Under the pieces are notes generated by a model, which was given only the letters and a program-made list of their open reading frames with translations, was not told where the DNA came from and did no database searches. Shown piece by piece: positions 32,377 through 40,644 of a stretch of 46,675 nucleotides of DNA. Source of the stretch: Bacillota bacterium. GTDB taxonomy: Bacteria; Bacillota_C; Negativicutes; CTSoil-072. The translations under genes were made by a program, and so were the position numbers. Where the stretch lies: positions 1 to 46,675 of the forward strand of contig JAGFXW010000003.1 in the NCBI GenBank assembly GCA_017861495.1, given 5' to 3'. Each line of letters begins with the position of its first letter. Position 1 is the first letter of the stretch.

Positions 32377-32557
32377 CTATACATAACTCTGACGCAATCG
32401 AAGCTCAGCCATCTTTGTCATACTGTTCGCAATTTTGATTATCTTTCGGCGAAGGTAGCTGTGTTTGATAGAATATTCGACGTCTGACATTTGTCCTTGC
32501 ATAACTTGGCAATGGTCCTCTTGATATTTGCATGTACCGGCAGTGATGTCTTTCCGT
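32377..32557 (-). other. Open frame without start signal between two operons
   Basis: The reverse strand is open for about 58 codons up to a TAG at 32377, with helical sequence such as DVEYSIKHSYLRRKIIKIAN. No ribosome-binding site or likely start is visible and no family is recognised. Together with the frame at 32205-32312 it suggests eroded genes in the 553-bp space between the MFS gene and the polysaccharide operon; chance remains possible. Confidence 0.2.
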
Positions 32558-33427
32558 TTATTTATTGAGTGTGCCGATTTTTAGCTGCGACACATCCAAC
32601 GGCGTTTGCAACGTTCTTTTTTCCAGTACGCTGCCGCTTACATTCAATAAGATAATTTCTTCCGCCAATCCGTTGGCATTCAGTTTTGCAATATGGATGA
32701 CATTTTTTCCATCCACATTGATCAAGCGGTATTTTTTCTTATCCGCGGGCGAAATCGTCTTCCAGCTTCCATTTCCGTGCCTCACCATCACCGAATTGTC
32801 ATCCAAATTCTCAAAAATCAGCGAATCCTGGTCATACAGCACGCCAATGCGGCCGACATTGTTATTATTGAAATAAATGCGGGCCAATTCCTGGTTGGCA
32901 TCCGTACGATAAATCCGGTACCGGTCCGGGTTGGCGGAAACCTGGATCTGCATATAAATCACGTTCGTCGCCGTGGAATACGCGACTTCCGTAATTTTAC
33001 TATCTTTAGGGAGGCTGTTTATTTTTGTGGCCAGCTCATGCCCTTCCGTCAACGGGTTAATCTGCGCCAATATTACCTGGGTATCCTTGGTCGAATTTCC
33101 GGTCGGATAGGTTCCCATCAAGGCGAGGTTACGGTCTTCCAGCCATTTGAAATAAGAAACACGCCGCTGCTCCAACGGGATGGTCCGAACCAACATTTTT
33201 CCAGGAAGACTATAAATTTCAACGGCTTCTTCTTTCACTATGGCCATAAACCGGCGGTCAAACGAATAATACGCCTTGCCGTTGATTTGGCCCTGGGACT
33301 GATCCGCTGCCGTTACTTCAAACGAAGAAGCCGGAGCCAGCAGCACTTGATCCAGATACAGGTAAACGCCCAACTGGAGCGCAAGGCCGATTCCAATACC
33401 GGCTAATAATTTGCGGGATATCTTCAA
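32558..33427 (-). CDS. Membrane-anchored extracytoplasmic protein of unknown function
   Basis: The protein is not recognised. It has a basic N-terminus, one hydrophobic anchor (about 9-28) and about 255 extracytoplasmic residues rich in short strands (for example MAIVKEEAVEIYSLPG, LALMGTYPTG, NVIYMQIQVS, DSLIFENLDDNSV) spaced like blades of a beta-propeller. There are no cysteines that would suggest a cofactor. It is the last gene of an operon, 15 bp after the NAGPA-like glycosidase and third after a polysaccharide deacetylase, so an envelope-polysaccharide role is inferred. Confidence 0.75.
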   Translation of the reverse strand: MKISRKLLAGIGIGLALQLGVYLYLDQVLLAPASSFEVTAADQSQGQINGKAYYSFDRRFMAIVKEEAVEIYSLPGKMLVRTIPLEQRRVSYFKWLEDRNLALMGTYPTGNSTKDTQVILAQINPLTEGHELATKINSLPKDSKITEVAYSTATNVIYMQIQVSANPDRYRIYRTDANQELARIYFNNNNVGRIGVLYDQDSLIFENLDDNSVMVRHGNGSWKTISPADKKKYRLINVDGKNVIHIAKLNANGLAEEIILLNVSGSVLEKRTLQTPLDVSQLKIGTLNK

Positions 33428-33442
33428 CTGCGTTCCTCCTTG

Positions 33443-34396
33443 CTATTTAATGACAAAAGCCGTCGGGATCATTCGTTCGCCTAACATATCGCACGGCTTA
33501 TTCACTACATTGCCGTTATAAAACAACGTTGCACTGGAACCGCCATCCAAATTGGCCGCTACATACGCTCCCTGTTCGTATAAAATATTCTGCAAATCCA
33601 ACAGCGTCGCACCGATTGAATATCCGGGCTGCCGCCCGTCAACAACCAACAGCAGCACCGTCCCGTCCTTGCGCTGGCCGATCGCCGTACGTGGCGCCAC
33701 ACCCCAGCCGCCGTCACCGCTGGTAATCATCTTTTGGCCATTAATAATCAGCGGCGGGCCAAATGTCACGCCCTCGGTTACATTCAGCTTGCGCATCTCC
33801 TGAGCCGTATAATTGCCGGCAACCAGACTGCCGCTCTTCGTGAAGCCGACCAGCGGAACCTGTTCGTTGATATCGCCGCCAATAATAAATTTCCCATTCT
33901 GGATAATGACACCGTACGGAAGCCGCCCTACGCCGGTCCCTTCCGGATCGTAAAAACCGCCGGCATTAATCGCGGCAATGGCGTTATTGTTTAACGCGAT
34001 CGTGCTGACCGTGTCGCCTTTCTCCTGCAGGTCCCGGGCTGTCGCCACCTTTACCCGGGAAGGATCCGGCACTTCCAGCAAATAGCCCTGGAACCGGTTG
34101 CTTTTGATATTGGTCAACCGAATCTTGGCATCTTCATTTTTTTTAAAATGGAATATATCCTGCCGGGCGTTTCCTGCGCCGCCTGTTTCCTTGGCAATCG
34201 CTTTGATTTCCTCGTCTGAGAGCAGCCAGGTAATATACTGCGGGTGCCGTGATGTCATGACCGCGCCGACAACACTGCTTCTGATATTTTTAAATGGTCC
34301 GTACAAAATCAGCAGCGGAGCGGAAATCATAAAAATGATCAGATTAATAATTACAATGCGGACATATACATTGTCTTTGAGAGATAATTTAACCAT
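33443..34396 (-). CDS. Membrane-anchored phosphodiester glycosidase family protein (NAGPA domain)
   Basis: After one transmembrane anchor (about 13-32) the protein contains the NAGPA/DUF2233 domain (about 110-317): IAAINAGGFYD, the GVIIQNGK strand, FGPPLIINGQ, GVAPRTAIGQRKDG and NLDGGSSATLFYNG. Members cleave GlcNAc-1-phosphodiesters or related glycosyl-phosphate linkages; bacterial ones are linked to exopolysaccharide or wall polymers. It lies between a polysaccharide deacetylase and an unknown anchored protein, all on the minus strand with short gaps. Confidence 0.88.
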   Translation of the reverse strand: MVKLSLKDNVYVRIVIINLIIFMISAPLLILYGPFKNIRSSVVGAVMTSRHPQYITWLLSDEEIKAIAKETGGAGNARQDIFHFKKNEDAKIRLTNIKSNRFQGYLLEVPDPSRVKVATARDLQEKGDTVSTIALNNNAIAAINAGGFYDPEGTGVGRLPYGVIIQNGKFIIGGDINEQVPLVGFTKSGSLVAGNYTAQEMRKLNVTEGVTFGPPLIINGQKMITSGDGGWGVAPRTAIGQRKDGTVLLLVVDGRQPGYSIGATLLDLQNILYEQGAYVAANLDGGSSATLFYNGNVVNKPCDMLGERMIPTAFVIK

Positions 34397-34442
34397 TCCT
34401 CGTCCCCTTCAAATTTATTTATTCCAATCCATATTTTTCTTT

Positions 34443-35276
34443 CTACAGCATGGAATAGTTTTCTTTCGTCAACCGTTCTTCAAAATGCTTCAAGTCCACA
34501 TTGTTTCCCATCCAGATGCGCCGCAAGGTCAACGGGCTATCCCCCGGTTTCGCCCAGCCCGGATCGATCGTCACCGCGACCGTAAACCCATTGGTCTTCA
34601 ACAATTCCAACGTCTCCGGCCCATAGCTGCCATTCGGATAGCAAAACCACCGTGTGTTTTGATTCAACTGCTGATCCAGCACCCGTTTCGAGCTTTTAAT
34701 CTCCTCTGCCTGTTCCGCACGGGACAAATCTCCCATACTCCGATGGTTATAACTATGCGATGCGATGTCCATGCCGGAAGCTTTCATTTCCCGCAATTCA
34801 TCCCAGCTTAACCGGCCGCCGTCCTTGCCCATGGGAAAAAACAAAACGCTGCGAAACCCATATTGCTTCAGCACCGGCATAGCCACTTCGTACGTATCAC
34901 GATAACCATCGTCAAACGTAATGACTACCGGCCGCAGCGGCAAATCTTGCTTTTTTGTCAAGTACGCATCCAAATCATCCAAAGTAATCGGATGATAGTC
35001 ATGCTCATGCAAATATTTCATTTGTTCTAAAAACCGCGCTTTGCTGATCACAGCATCATTCCCCGGCTCTTCCGCAATACTGTGGTACATCAGGATAGGC
35101 ACCCCGGCTGGAAAAGCCCGTGCCTCGGCTGTCGGTGAAGGCTTCACCGCAACAACAGCGGTTCCCGGCCCGGCCGGTTGTTGTACAGGCACACGCCCCT
35201 GCTGGTACAGTAAGGATCCGGCCAGAATAATAAAGATGACAATCAATAGTAGTCGTTTACTCATCATTTCACCCAT
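34443..35276 (-). CDS. Membrane-anchored polysaccharide deacetylase (CE4)
   Basis: This is the second NodB-fold protein of the window and related in architecture to the one at 14526. It has an N-terminal anchor (about 7-25), a proline-rich linker, then ILMYHSI, TFDDGYRDTY (catalytic and metal aspartates), ASHSYNHRSM (metal histidines) and WFCYPNGSYG. It probably removes acetyl groups from an extracytoplasmic N-acetylated glycan. The start may be 35276 or the MM pair a few codons later. It heads the three-gene operon with the NAGPA-like protein. Confidence 0.88.
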   Translation of the reverse strand: MGEMMSKRLLLIVIFIILAGSLLYQQGRVPVQQPAGPGTAVVAVKPSPTAEARAFPAGVPILMYHSIAEEPGNDAVISKARFLEQMKYLHEHDYHPITLDDLDAYLTKKQDLPLRPVVITFDDGYRDTYEVAMPVLKQYGFRSVLFFPMGKDGGRLSWDELREMKASGMDIASHSYNHRSMGDLSRAEQAEEIKSSKRVLDQQLNQNTRWFCYPNGSYGPETLELLKTNGFTVAVTIDPGWAKPGDSPLTLRRIWMGNNVDLKHFEERLTKENYSML

Positions 35277-35343
35277 TTAACCCATCTTCGATTACACATA
35301 TATATTTTACAATGATTTTTTCACTGTGCAAGGAAAAATTCTT

Positions 35344-36534
35344 TCAGCCTAAAAATTCCTTCCAGGGCCGTGTCAATTTCCACACCATAAAGGCCGAAAA
35401 CAACAATAAAATTCCCGTTGAGACAAAAATCGACCGGACACTCATCCAGGAACCGGCGATCCCGCCCAATAACGGACCGATCATTCCACCCATTTGGTTC
35501 GCACTCGTAGAAAGGCCAAACGCCCGTCCGCGGAAATGCAGCTCGGTATGTTCCACGATCAACGTATTAATCGACGGATACACCCCGATAATGAACAGGC
35601 CGAAAACAAACTGCAGAAGACTGAACTGCCACAGGGTTCCGACCCAATATTGGCCCACATTCATCAGTCCGGCGCCAATCAGCGCAATGAATAAAATCTT
35701 ATAAAAACCCACGTCTTGGCCATACTTGCCCCAAGAAGGAGCGGCAATAATTCCGGCCACCCCGGTCAGGGAAAAGATAATGCCGGAGGAAAGCACCGCC
35801 CCTTCAAGCGCCCCCTGCAGATGCGCCACATGAAGGGTAATCAGCGGCTGCAACGCCATAACAACCACCTGGACCGTCATTAACAACAGCAAAATTCCCA
35901 TCAAAGGAGCATTGCCGGCAGCCGTTTTCAGATCTTCCTTGATCGTACTGGGTTGCTGCGCCGTGACGGTATGGCCTTCTTCCACGAACAGCCATACGGC
36001 CATAGTGGCCAGCAAAACACCCACTGCCGCAATGGCAAACGAAACCCGCATGCCAAAAAAGTGCGAAAAAACACCGCCGACCAACGGACCCAGGATTCCT
36101 CCAGTCGCAGTTCCGGTCTGCATAATTCCGAGACTCCAACCCATTCTATCGTCCGGCGCCGAAGAGGCAACAATCGATAACGAGGCCGGAACAAAACCAC
36201 TCGCAAATCCTTGCAGGGCCCGTACCAAAAACAGTTCTTCCGGAGTCCGGACCACTCCGCCCAAAAAATACACCACAGCCAAACTGATCCCCGCCCGGAT
36301 CACCATCTTGCGTTTGCCGTATTTATCCGCCCGTGACCCCCAATACGGAGCCATTAACGAACTGATCAAAAACGTGATGGAAAAAACCACGCCCGACCAC
36401 AAGTTAATCTTAGCGGGGTTCACACCCAAATCAAGCAAATACAACGGCAAAAAAGGGACAATCATCGTATAACTAGCCGCTGATAAAAGAACACCCACCC
36501 ATAATATCCACAGGCTTCGCTTCCATTTTTCCAA
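35344..36534 (-). CDS. MFS efflux transporter (MdtG/YttB-like)
   Basis: This 396-residue, 12-helix MFS protein belongs to the drug:H+ antiporter type. Visible are YTMIVPFLPLYLLDLG in helix 1, the loop motif GSRADKYGKRKMVIR between helices 2 and 3, and the helix-5 motif GPLVGGVFSHFFG typical of exporters. Multidrug resistance is the usual annotation, but the true substrate is unknown. The gene stands alone on the minus strand. Confidence 0.85.
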   Translation of the reverse strand: MEKWKRSLWILWVGVLLSAASYTMIVPFLPLYLLDLGVNPAKINLWSGVVFSITFLISSLMAPYWGSRADKYGKRKMVIRAGISLAVVYFLGGVVRTPEELFLVRALQGFASGFVPASLSIVASSAPDDRMGWSLGIMQTGTATGGILGPLVGGVFSHFFGMRVSFAIAAVGVLLATMAVWLFVEEGHTVTAQQPSTIKEDLKTAAGNAPLMGILLLLMTVQVVVMALQPLITLHVAHLQGALEGAVLSSGIIFSLTGVAGIIAAPSWGKYGQDVGFYKILFIALIGAGLMNVGQYWVGTLWQFSLLQFVFGLFIIGVYPSINTLIVEHTELHFRGRAFGLSTSANQMGGMIGPLLGGIAGSWMSVRSIFVSTGILLLFSAFMVWKLTRPWKEFLG

Positions 36535-36637
36535 AATTTCACCCTTTTCACGCCAATGCGAAAGCAGTCTAAATAAATATATTGTATCATTTCAGCCACT
36601 GTTTTTACAACCGCAGTGAAGCAGAAACAAGCAGCAA

Positions 36638-36680
36638 AACACCGGTAAGGCAAAGTCCTATCCCTCTGCCTCCCGGTGTT
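36638..36680 (-). terminator. Terminator of thiW
   Basis: The stem AACACCGG/CCGGTGTT (36638-36645, 36673-36680) is extended inside by AGGC/GCCT. On the minus strand it is followed by TTGC after the A/T-rich outer pairs, and it starts 17 bp after the thiW stop. Confidence 0.7.
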
Positions 36681-36696
36681 ATCTTGCGATTTTCCT

Positions 36697-37185
36697 TTAA
36701 TTCAGTTTTTCACGGAAAAAAGCAGTAATCGGCGTCTTATACAGGGCCAGCGCAATCATACTGCCACCCGTTGTACTAACCAGGAAAGGAACCACGAAGA
36801 ACAATGCCCCCACTTGGGACCCGATTAAATACTTGGCAATCGGATAGGCCACCAAACCGCCCAAAATACCGGTGCCAACAATTTCGCCAATGATAGCGCC
36901 CAAGATGTGATTGGTTTTTTTATACAAAAAGCCGGACAGGGCAGCGCCAATCATACTACCGGGGAACGCCAGCAAAGAACCTGTTCCCAGCAAATTCCGC
37001 AACACGGACGTTCCAAACGCCGCACTGACGGAATAGCGCGTTCCCAGCAATACCGCCAGAAGGATATTGATCGCATGCTGCACCGGAAAACAACGGGAAA
37101 CGCCAACTGGAATATACACCAAATGGGCGGATACAACGCCAACTGCAATAAATAAAGCCGTAAATGTCAATTTTCGAACGTGCAT
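36697..37185 (-). CDS. thiW: ECF transporter S component ThiW
   Basis: ThiW is the small membrane substrate-binding component of an energy-coupling-factor importer, predicted to take up the thiazole moiety of thiamine. The sequence has about five to six hydrophobic segments and the family motif VSRCFPVQHAINI (about 29-41) followed by LRNLLGTGSLLAFPGSM. ATG at 37185 follows GGGGGGAG, so the longer frame from 37218 is rejected. The ECF energising proteins are not nearby. ThiW genes often follow a TPP riboswitch, yet none was recognised here. Confidence 0.85.
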   Translation of the reverse strand: MHVRKLTFTALFIAVGVVSAHLVYIPVGVSRCFPVQHAINILLAVLLGTRYSVSAAFGTSVLRNLLGTGSLLAFPGSMIGAALSGFLYKKTNHILGAIIGEIVGTGILGGLVAYPIAKYLIGSQVGALFFVVPFLVSTTGGSMIALALYKTPITAFFREKLN

Positions 37186-37199
37186 AAACACTTCTCCCC

Positions 37200-37316
37200 C
37201 TATGAGCGCAACTTCCACGAATTTTTTTTAGCATAACACCTTTTTTCCTTCTTTTCAACCTGTGAAACGCTTCCTGTCGAACCGCCACCCACTAACAGCT
37301 CCGTTGATTGCCGCAT
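37200..37316 (-). CDS. Possible 38-residue small protein between hemolysin III and thiW genes
   Basis: An ATG overlaps the hemolysin III stop codon (TGATG) and opens a 38-codon frame, MRQSTELLVGGGSTGS and a lysine-rich tail, ending 14 bp before the thiW start. The overlap would allow coupled translation without its own ribosome-binding site. No family is recognised and the frame could be chance, so this is a candidate only. Confidence 0.25.
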   Translation of the reverse strand: MRQSTELLVGGGSTGSVSQVEKKEKRCYAKKNSWKLRS

Positions 37317-37945
37317 CAGACGGCCACCGGAATAGGCAAAACGTAATAAAATACTACCACAAAATGAGCGGCGCTGCCGGCCATGACAAACAAATGCCAT
37401 ACCGTATGATGGTAAGGGATCCGGCGGTTTAAATAAAAAAACGAGCCCACTGAGTACAGTAGTCCGCCGCCGATCAGCCAGAGAAGGCCTTGCAGCGGCA
37501 ATATGGCGGCCAGTGGCTGAATTGCCACAATCACAAGCCAGCCCATAATCAGATAACAAATGGTTGACAACACTTTAAAGCGGGCAACAAAGAAAATCGT
37601 CAGGACTACGCCAATGATGGCCAGCGTCCATATCACACTCAAAACGATCCAACCCAATAACCCATGCAGCAAAATGAGAGTAAACGGCGTATAGGTACCG
37701 GCAATTAATAAATAAATGGCCGCATGATCACAAATTTTAAAAACATATTTCACTTTTTCATTGCGGAAACTATGATATAAGGTCGAAGCCAGATAAAGCA
37801 ACACTAACGAAGTGCCATAAATCGCAAAACTAACCAAATGCCATACCGTCCCGGCCGAATAGGCTGCGATTGTAAGCACGATAAGGCCGGCCAGGGAAAG
37901 TGCCGTACCGATGCCATGCGTAACGGCGTTCATGATTTCTTCCAT
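37316..37945 (-). CDS. Hemolysin III family (PAQR-type) membrane protein
   Basis: The protein is a seven-helix membrane protein of 209 residues with the family motifs NAVTHGIGTAL (about 6-16), STLYHSF (about 54-60), CDHAAIYLLIAGTYTPF and the C-terminal HTVWHLFVMAGSAAHF. The conserved histidines and aspartate form a zinc site resembling that of adiponectin receptors. Despite the name, haemolysis is not its likely role; envelope or lipid homeostasis is suggested for relatives. It may be co-transcribed with thiW. Confidence 0.9.
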   Translation of the reverse strand: MEEIMNAVTHGIGTALSLAGLIVLTIAAYSAGTVWHLVSFAIYGTSLVLLYLASTLYHSFRNEKVKYVFKICDHAAIYLLIAGTYTPFTLILLHGLLGWIVLSVIWTLAIIGVVLTIFFVARFKVLSTICYLIMGWLVIVAIQPLAAILPLQGLLWLIGGGLLYSVGSFFYLNRRIPYHHTVWHLFVMAGSAAHFVVVFYYVLPIPVAV

Positions 37946-38155
37946 TTCGCGAACCCTCCTTACAGAGACAAAACTCCGTCTGCAGCTAGTTTTCTTTTCC
38001 TTATATTATACCACTATCATTTTACGGCATGCGTTTCTTTCATAATTTCCAATCATCTGTTTTTCTGATTTCATTGCCATTACATCGCAAATTTTATGAT
38101 ACAATACCTATAATCGATCGAATTACAACATGATCAAAAACAGGCGGTGCTAACA

Positions 38156-39085
38156 TTGCGCGATATTATTGTTGCCGAACAGATTGGCAAATGCTACGGT
38201 ACTTTTCGAGCCCTACACAATGTTTCTTTTCATATCCAGGAAGGCGAGTGCTTCGGTTTTCTCGGCCACAACGGCGCCGGAAAATCAACAACCATGCGGA
38301 TGATCTATGGCTTATCAACTGTAGACGAAGGCCGCCTGGCCATTTTTGACCGTCCAATCCGGCTCACACCGCCGGAAATAAAAAAATGCCTGGGAATTGT
38401 TCCGCAGGAGGATAACCTGGACCCGGATTTAACCGTACTGGAAAATTTGGAGGTCTATGGCGGCCTATTTGGCATGAGCTATAAAGAAGCACGGCACAAA
38501 GGGCGGGAATTGCTGGCCTTAATGGGCCTGGAAGAAAAAGAGACCGCGAACGTCGAAAGTCTTTCCGGCGGATTAAAACGGCGGCTGGTGATCGCCCGGG
38601 CGCTGATCAACGACCCGCAGCTGATCATCCTCGATGAACCGACCACCGGGCTGGATCCGCATGCCCGCCACCTGGTATGGCAAAAACTCCGGGATCTCAA
38701 AAACGCAGGAGTGACCCTTATCCTCACTACGCACTATATGGAAGAAGCGGCGCAATTATGCGACCGCCTGGTTGTCATGCACGAAGGGCTGATCCTGGCA
38801 ACCGGCAGTCCGCAGGAACTGGTTGAAAAATATGTTCTGCCCTGTGTTCTGGAGATCCGTCTGCCATTACATATGCTGCCTGTTAACCTTTTAGAAGCCA
38901 CCGCCGAAACCGGCATTGAAGCGTTGCAGGTCGTTGATGCAATTTTCCTCTATGCCCGCAGCAGAAAGCAACTGCAGGATACGGCAGCCCATCTTGGCAT
39001 CTCGCTCGACGATTGCTTTTTACGACCCGCCAATTTGGAAGATGTTTTTTTGAAATTGACCGGCAAAGGAGCTGAACGCGAATGA
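38156..39085 (+). CDS. ABC exporter ATP-binding protein (NodI/DrrA type)
   Basis: This is the ATPase of a two-gene ABC-2 exporter. Walker A is GHNGAGKSTT, the signature is LSGGLKRRL, Walker B is LIILDEPTTGLDP, and the H-loop is TTHYMEE. After about residue 225 comes the regulatory C-terminal domain of DrrA-like proteins. Start choice is between GTG 38147 and TTG 38156; the AGGCGGTG before the TTG favours 38156. TATGAT at 38095-38100 is a candidate -10. The gene overlaps its permease by 4 bp. Confidence 0.9.
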   Translation: MRDIIVAEQIGKCYGTFRALHNVSFHIQEGECFGFLGHNGAGKSTTMRMIYGLSTVDEGRLAIFDRPIRLTPPEIKKCLGIVPQEDNLDPDLTVLENLEVYGGLFGMSYKEARHKGRELLALMGLEEKETANVESLSGGLKRRLVIARALINDPQLIILDEPTTGLDPHARHLVWQKLRDLKNAGVTLILTTHYMEEAAQLCDRLVVMHEGLILATGSPQELVEKYVLPCVLEIRLPLHMLPVNLLEATAETGIEALQVVDAIFLYARSRKQLQDTAAHLGISLDDCFLRPANLEDVFLKLTGKGAERE

Positions 39086-39831
39086 CCGCCTTCCGGATTG
39101 TCAGACGGCATTTTAAAGTATTCGCCCGCACCTGGCAGCACAACGTGATGTTCAATGTATTTGAGCCGCTGTTGTACCTGTTTGCCATGGGTTTTGGCCT
39201 GGGCGCTTTCGTCCAATCAATTGACGGCATGAGCTATATGCAGTTCATCGCCCCGGGCATGGTGGCCCTATCCGCCATGTACTCTTCCACCTTTGAGTGC
39301 ACCTATGGAACTTTCGTGCGCCTGCATTTCCAAAAGACCTTCCATGCCATGCTGGCCGGACCCGTCACAGTACGGGACATCGTGCTCGGCGAAATCCTGT
39401 TCGGCCTAATCAAAAGCGTCCTGTTCGGCACAGTCATCCTGATCGTGGTCGCCGTCATGGGACAAATCCATTCCATTACCGCACTATGGATTCCGTTCTT
39501 CCTGTTTCTGCCCGGCGCAGTCTTTGCCATCCTGGCGATGTGCTACACCGGCGTCACCAGCAACATCGAATATATCAACTACTATATCACGCTGGCAATT
39601 ATGCCGTTCTTCCTGTTTGGCGGATTGTATTTCCCGGTCAGCGCGTTGCCGGGCTGGGTGCAAACCATAAACTGGCTCAACCCGTTGTATCACAGCGTGG
39701 AAGTCTGCCGGGCCCTGGCCTTAGGCCAGGTTACGGCCGATATTTGGATCCACTCTGGGATTCTTGCCGCCATCGGGATCATCCTTTTACCGTTACCGAT
39801 TAAACTGATGGAGAAGAGGCTGATCTCCTAG
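39082..39831 (+). CDS. ABC-2 type permease (NodJ-like)
   Basis: This 249-residue protein has about six transmembrane helices and the ABC-2 family layout, including YMQFIAPGMVALSAM, FHAMLAGPVTVRDIVLGEI and the late FFLFGGLYFPVSALPGW. The family exports lipo-oligosaccharides, polyketides or other hydrophobic compounds; the substrate here is unknown. The ATG lies inside the end of the ATPase gene (ATGA overlap), so they form one transport unit. Confidence 0.9.
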   Translation: MTAFRIVRRHFKVFARTWQHNVMFNVFEPLLYLFAMGFGLGAFVQSIDGMSYMQFIAPGMVALSAMYSSTFECTYGTFVRLHFQKTFHAMLAGPVTVRDIVLGEILFGLIKSVLFGTVILIVVAVMGQIHSITALWIPFFLFLPGAVFAILAMCYTGVTSNIEYINYYITLAIMPFFLFGGLYFPVSALPGWVQTINWLNPLYHSVEVCRALALGQVTADIWIHSGILAAIGIILLPLPIKLMEKRLIS

Positions 39832-39858
39832 ATAATAAATAAATAAATACGATCTGCG

Positions 39859-40035
39859 AAAGCGGATAATATCCAACACTCCGACTCATCTCGTTACAGC
39901 CTGTAAAGCTTCGTTAACGGGCTGTAAAACTCGAACTAAATTCGCTCTAAGGGTTCGGTTCGGATTACAACAATCCTTCCGAACCCAAGGCTCATTCATG
40001 TCGCCTGACCTCCGCTTTTGGATATTATCCGCTTT
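39859..40035. repeat. Structured intergenic element bounded by an 18-bp inverted repeat
   Basis: A 177-bp non-coding block has perfect 18-bp inverted ends (39859-39876 with 40018-40035), each arm itself containing the palindrome GGATAATATCC or GGATATTATCC. Inside are a hairpin TTACAGCC/GGCTGTAA (39894-39901, 39920-39927) and a second hairpin GGGTTCGG/CCGAACCC (39951-39958, 39979-39986) continued by GGATT/AATCC. No open frame fits. It looks like a small mobile or repeated element (MITE-like) or a structured RNA. Confidence 0.6.
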
Positions 40036-40060
40036 TTCTTCCGTTGTCCCCAAAACGATA

Positions 40061-40091
40061 CGAGCGCCTTGCGGCGCTCGCTTTTTATTTT
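40061..40091 (+). terminator. Terminator after the ABC exporter
   Basis: The stem CGAGCGCC/GGCGCTCG (40061-40068, 40073-40080) with a TTGC loop is followed by CTTTTTATTTT. It lies 230 bp after the permease stop, beyond the structured element, and directly before the convergent hydrolase gene ending at 40085. Confidence 0.88.
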
Positions 40092-40621
40092 ACTAATTTT
40101 GAAATTGTTCGAAACTCGTCAGTCCCCGCTCTATAACACAACTCAAACAAGATTGCCTCTGTCGTCGTGAGCAGGATCCCTTCCTGTTCCATCCGTCGCA
40201 GGGCAATTTCATAATCACACCGCGAACGGGAAGCCATCGTATCGGCCACCGCAACAACCGTGAATCCGGCATCCTTCAGGTCGATAGCCGTTTGCAGGAC
40301 ACAGATATGCGACTCGACGCCGCATACGATCACCGTATTTTTTCCTTTGCGCTGCAAAACCTCCATCAATTCCGCATTGCCGCAACAACTAAAGGAACTT
40401 TTATCGTGGCTCTCGGGTAGCTGCAGGCGAAGCGGCATCACAATGTCACCCAAGCCTTGCGGATATTGGCGCGCTGCCACAATCGGCAGGTCCAGCGTTT
40501 TGGCTCCACGCACAAGAATGTCCAGTTTATGGACCAATTCCTCATGATCGCACATGTGCGGCACCAGTTTTTCCTGAACATCGACCACCAGTAACAAAGA
40601 ATCTTCTCTCGCTATACGCAT
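40085..40621 (-). CDS. Isochorismatase-family cysteine hydrolase
   Basis: This alpha/beta hydrolase of the isochorismatase/nicotinamidase superfamily has 179 residues. The catalytic triad is visible: aspartate in LLVVDVQEKL, lysine in SHDKSSFSC, cysteine in VCGVESHICVLQT. The sequence resembles the YcaC/ISOC-type group annotated only as hydrolases, with no predicted substrate. ATG at 40621 follows AAGGAG with a six-base gap. The upstream DUF4931 gene is on the same strand 23 bp away. Confidence 0.88.
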   Translation of the reverse strand: MRIAREDSLLLVVDVQEKLVPHMCDHEELVHKLDILVRGAKTLDLPIVAARQYPQGLGDIVMPLRLQLPESHDKSSFSCCGNAELMEVLQRKGKNTVIVCGVESHICVLQTAIDLKDAGFTVVAVADTMASRSRCDYEIALRRMEQEGILLTTTEAILFELCYRAGTDEFRTISKLVK

Positions 40622-40644
40622 AACAATCTCCTTATCCAATCAAA

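Noticed and set aside
37186..37315. TPP riboswitch before thiW
   Set aside because: The conserved CTGAGA and ACCTGAT-type blocks are not present on the minus strand.
37316..37945. Haemolysin toxin reading of the hemolysin III homologue
   Set aside because: The motifs are those of the PAQR membrane family found widely in non-haemolytic bacteria; the name is historical.
39951..39986. tRNA-like T arm (GGTTCGG) in the intergenic element
   Set aside because: The sequence forms a simple long hairpin with no acceptor stem, anticodon arm or CCA-proximal structure.
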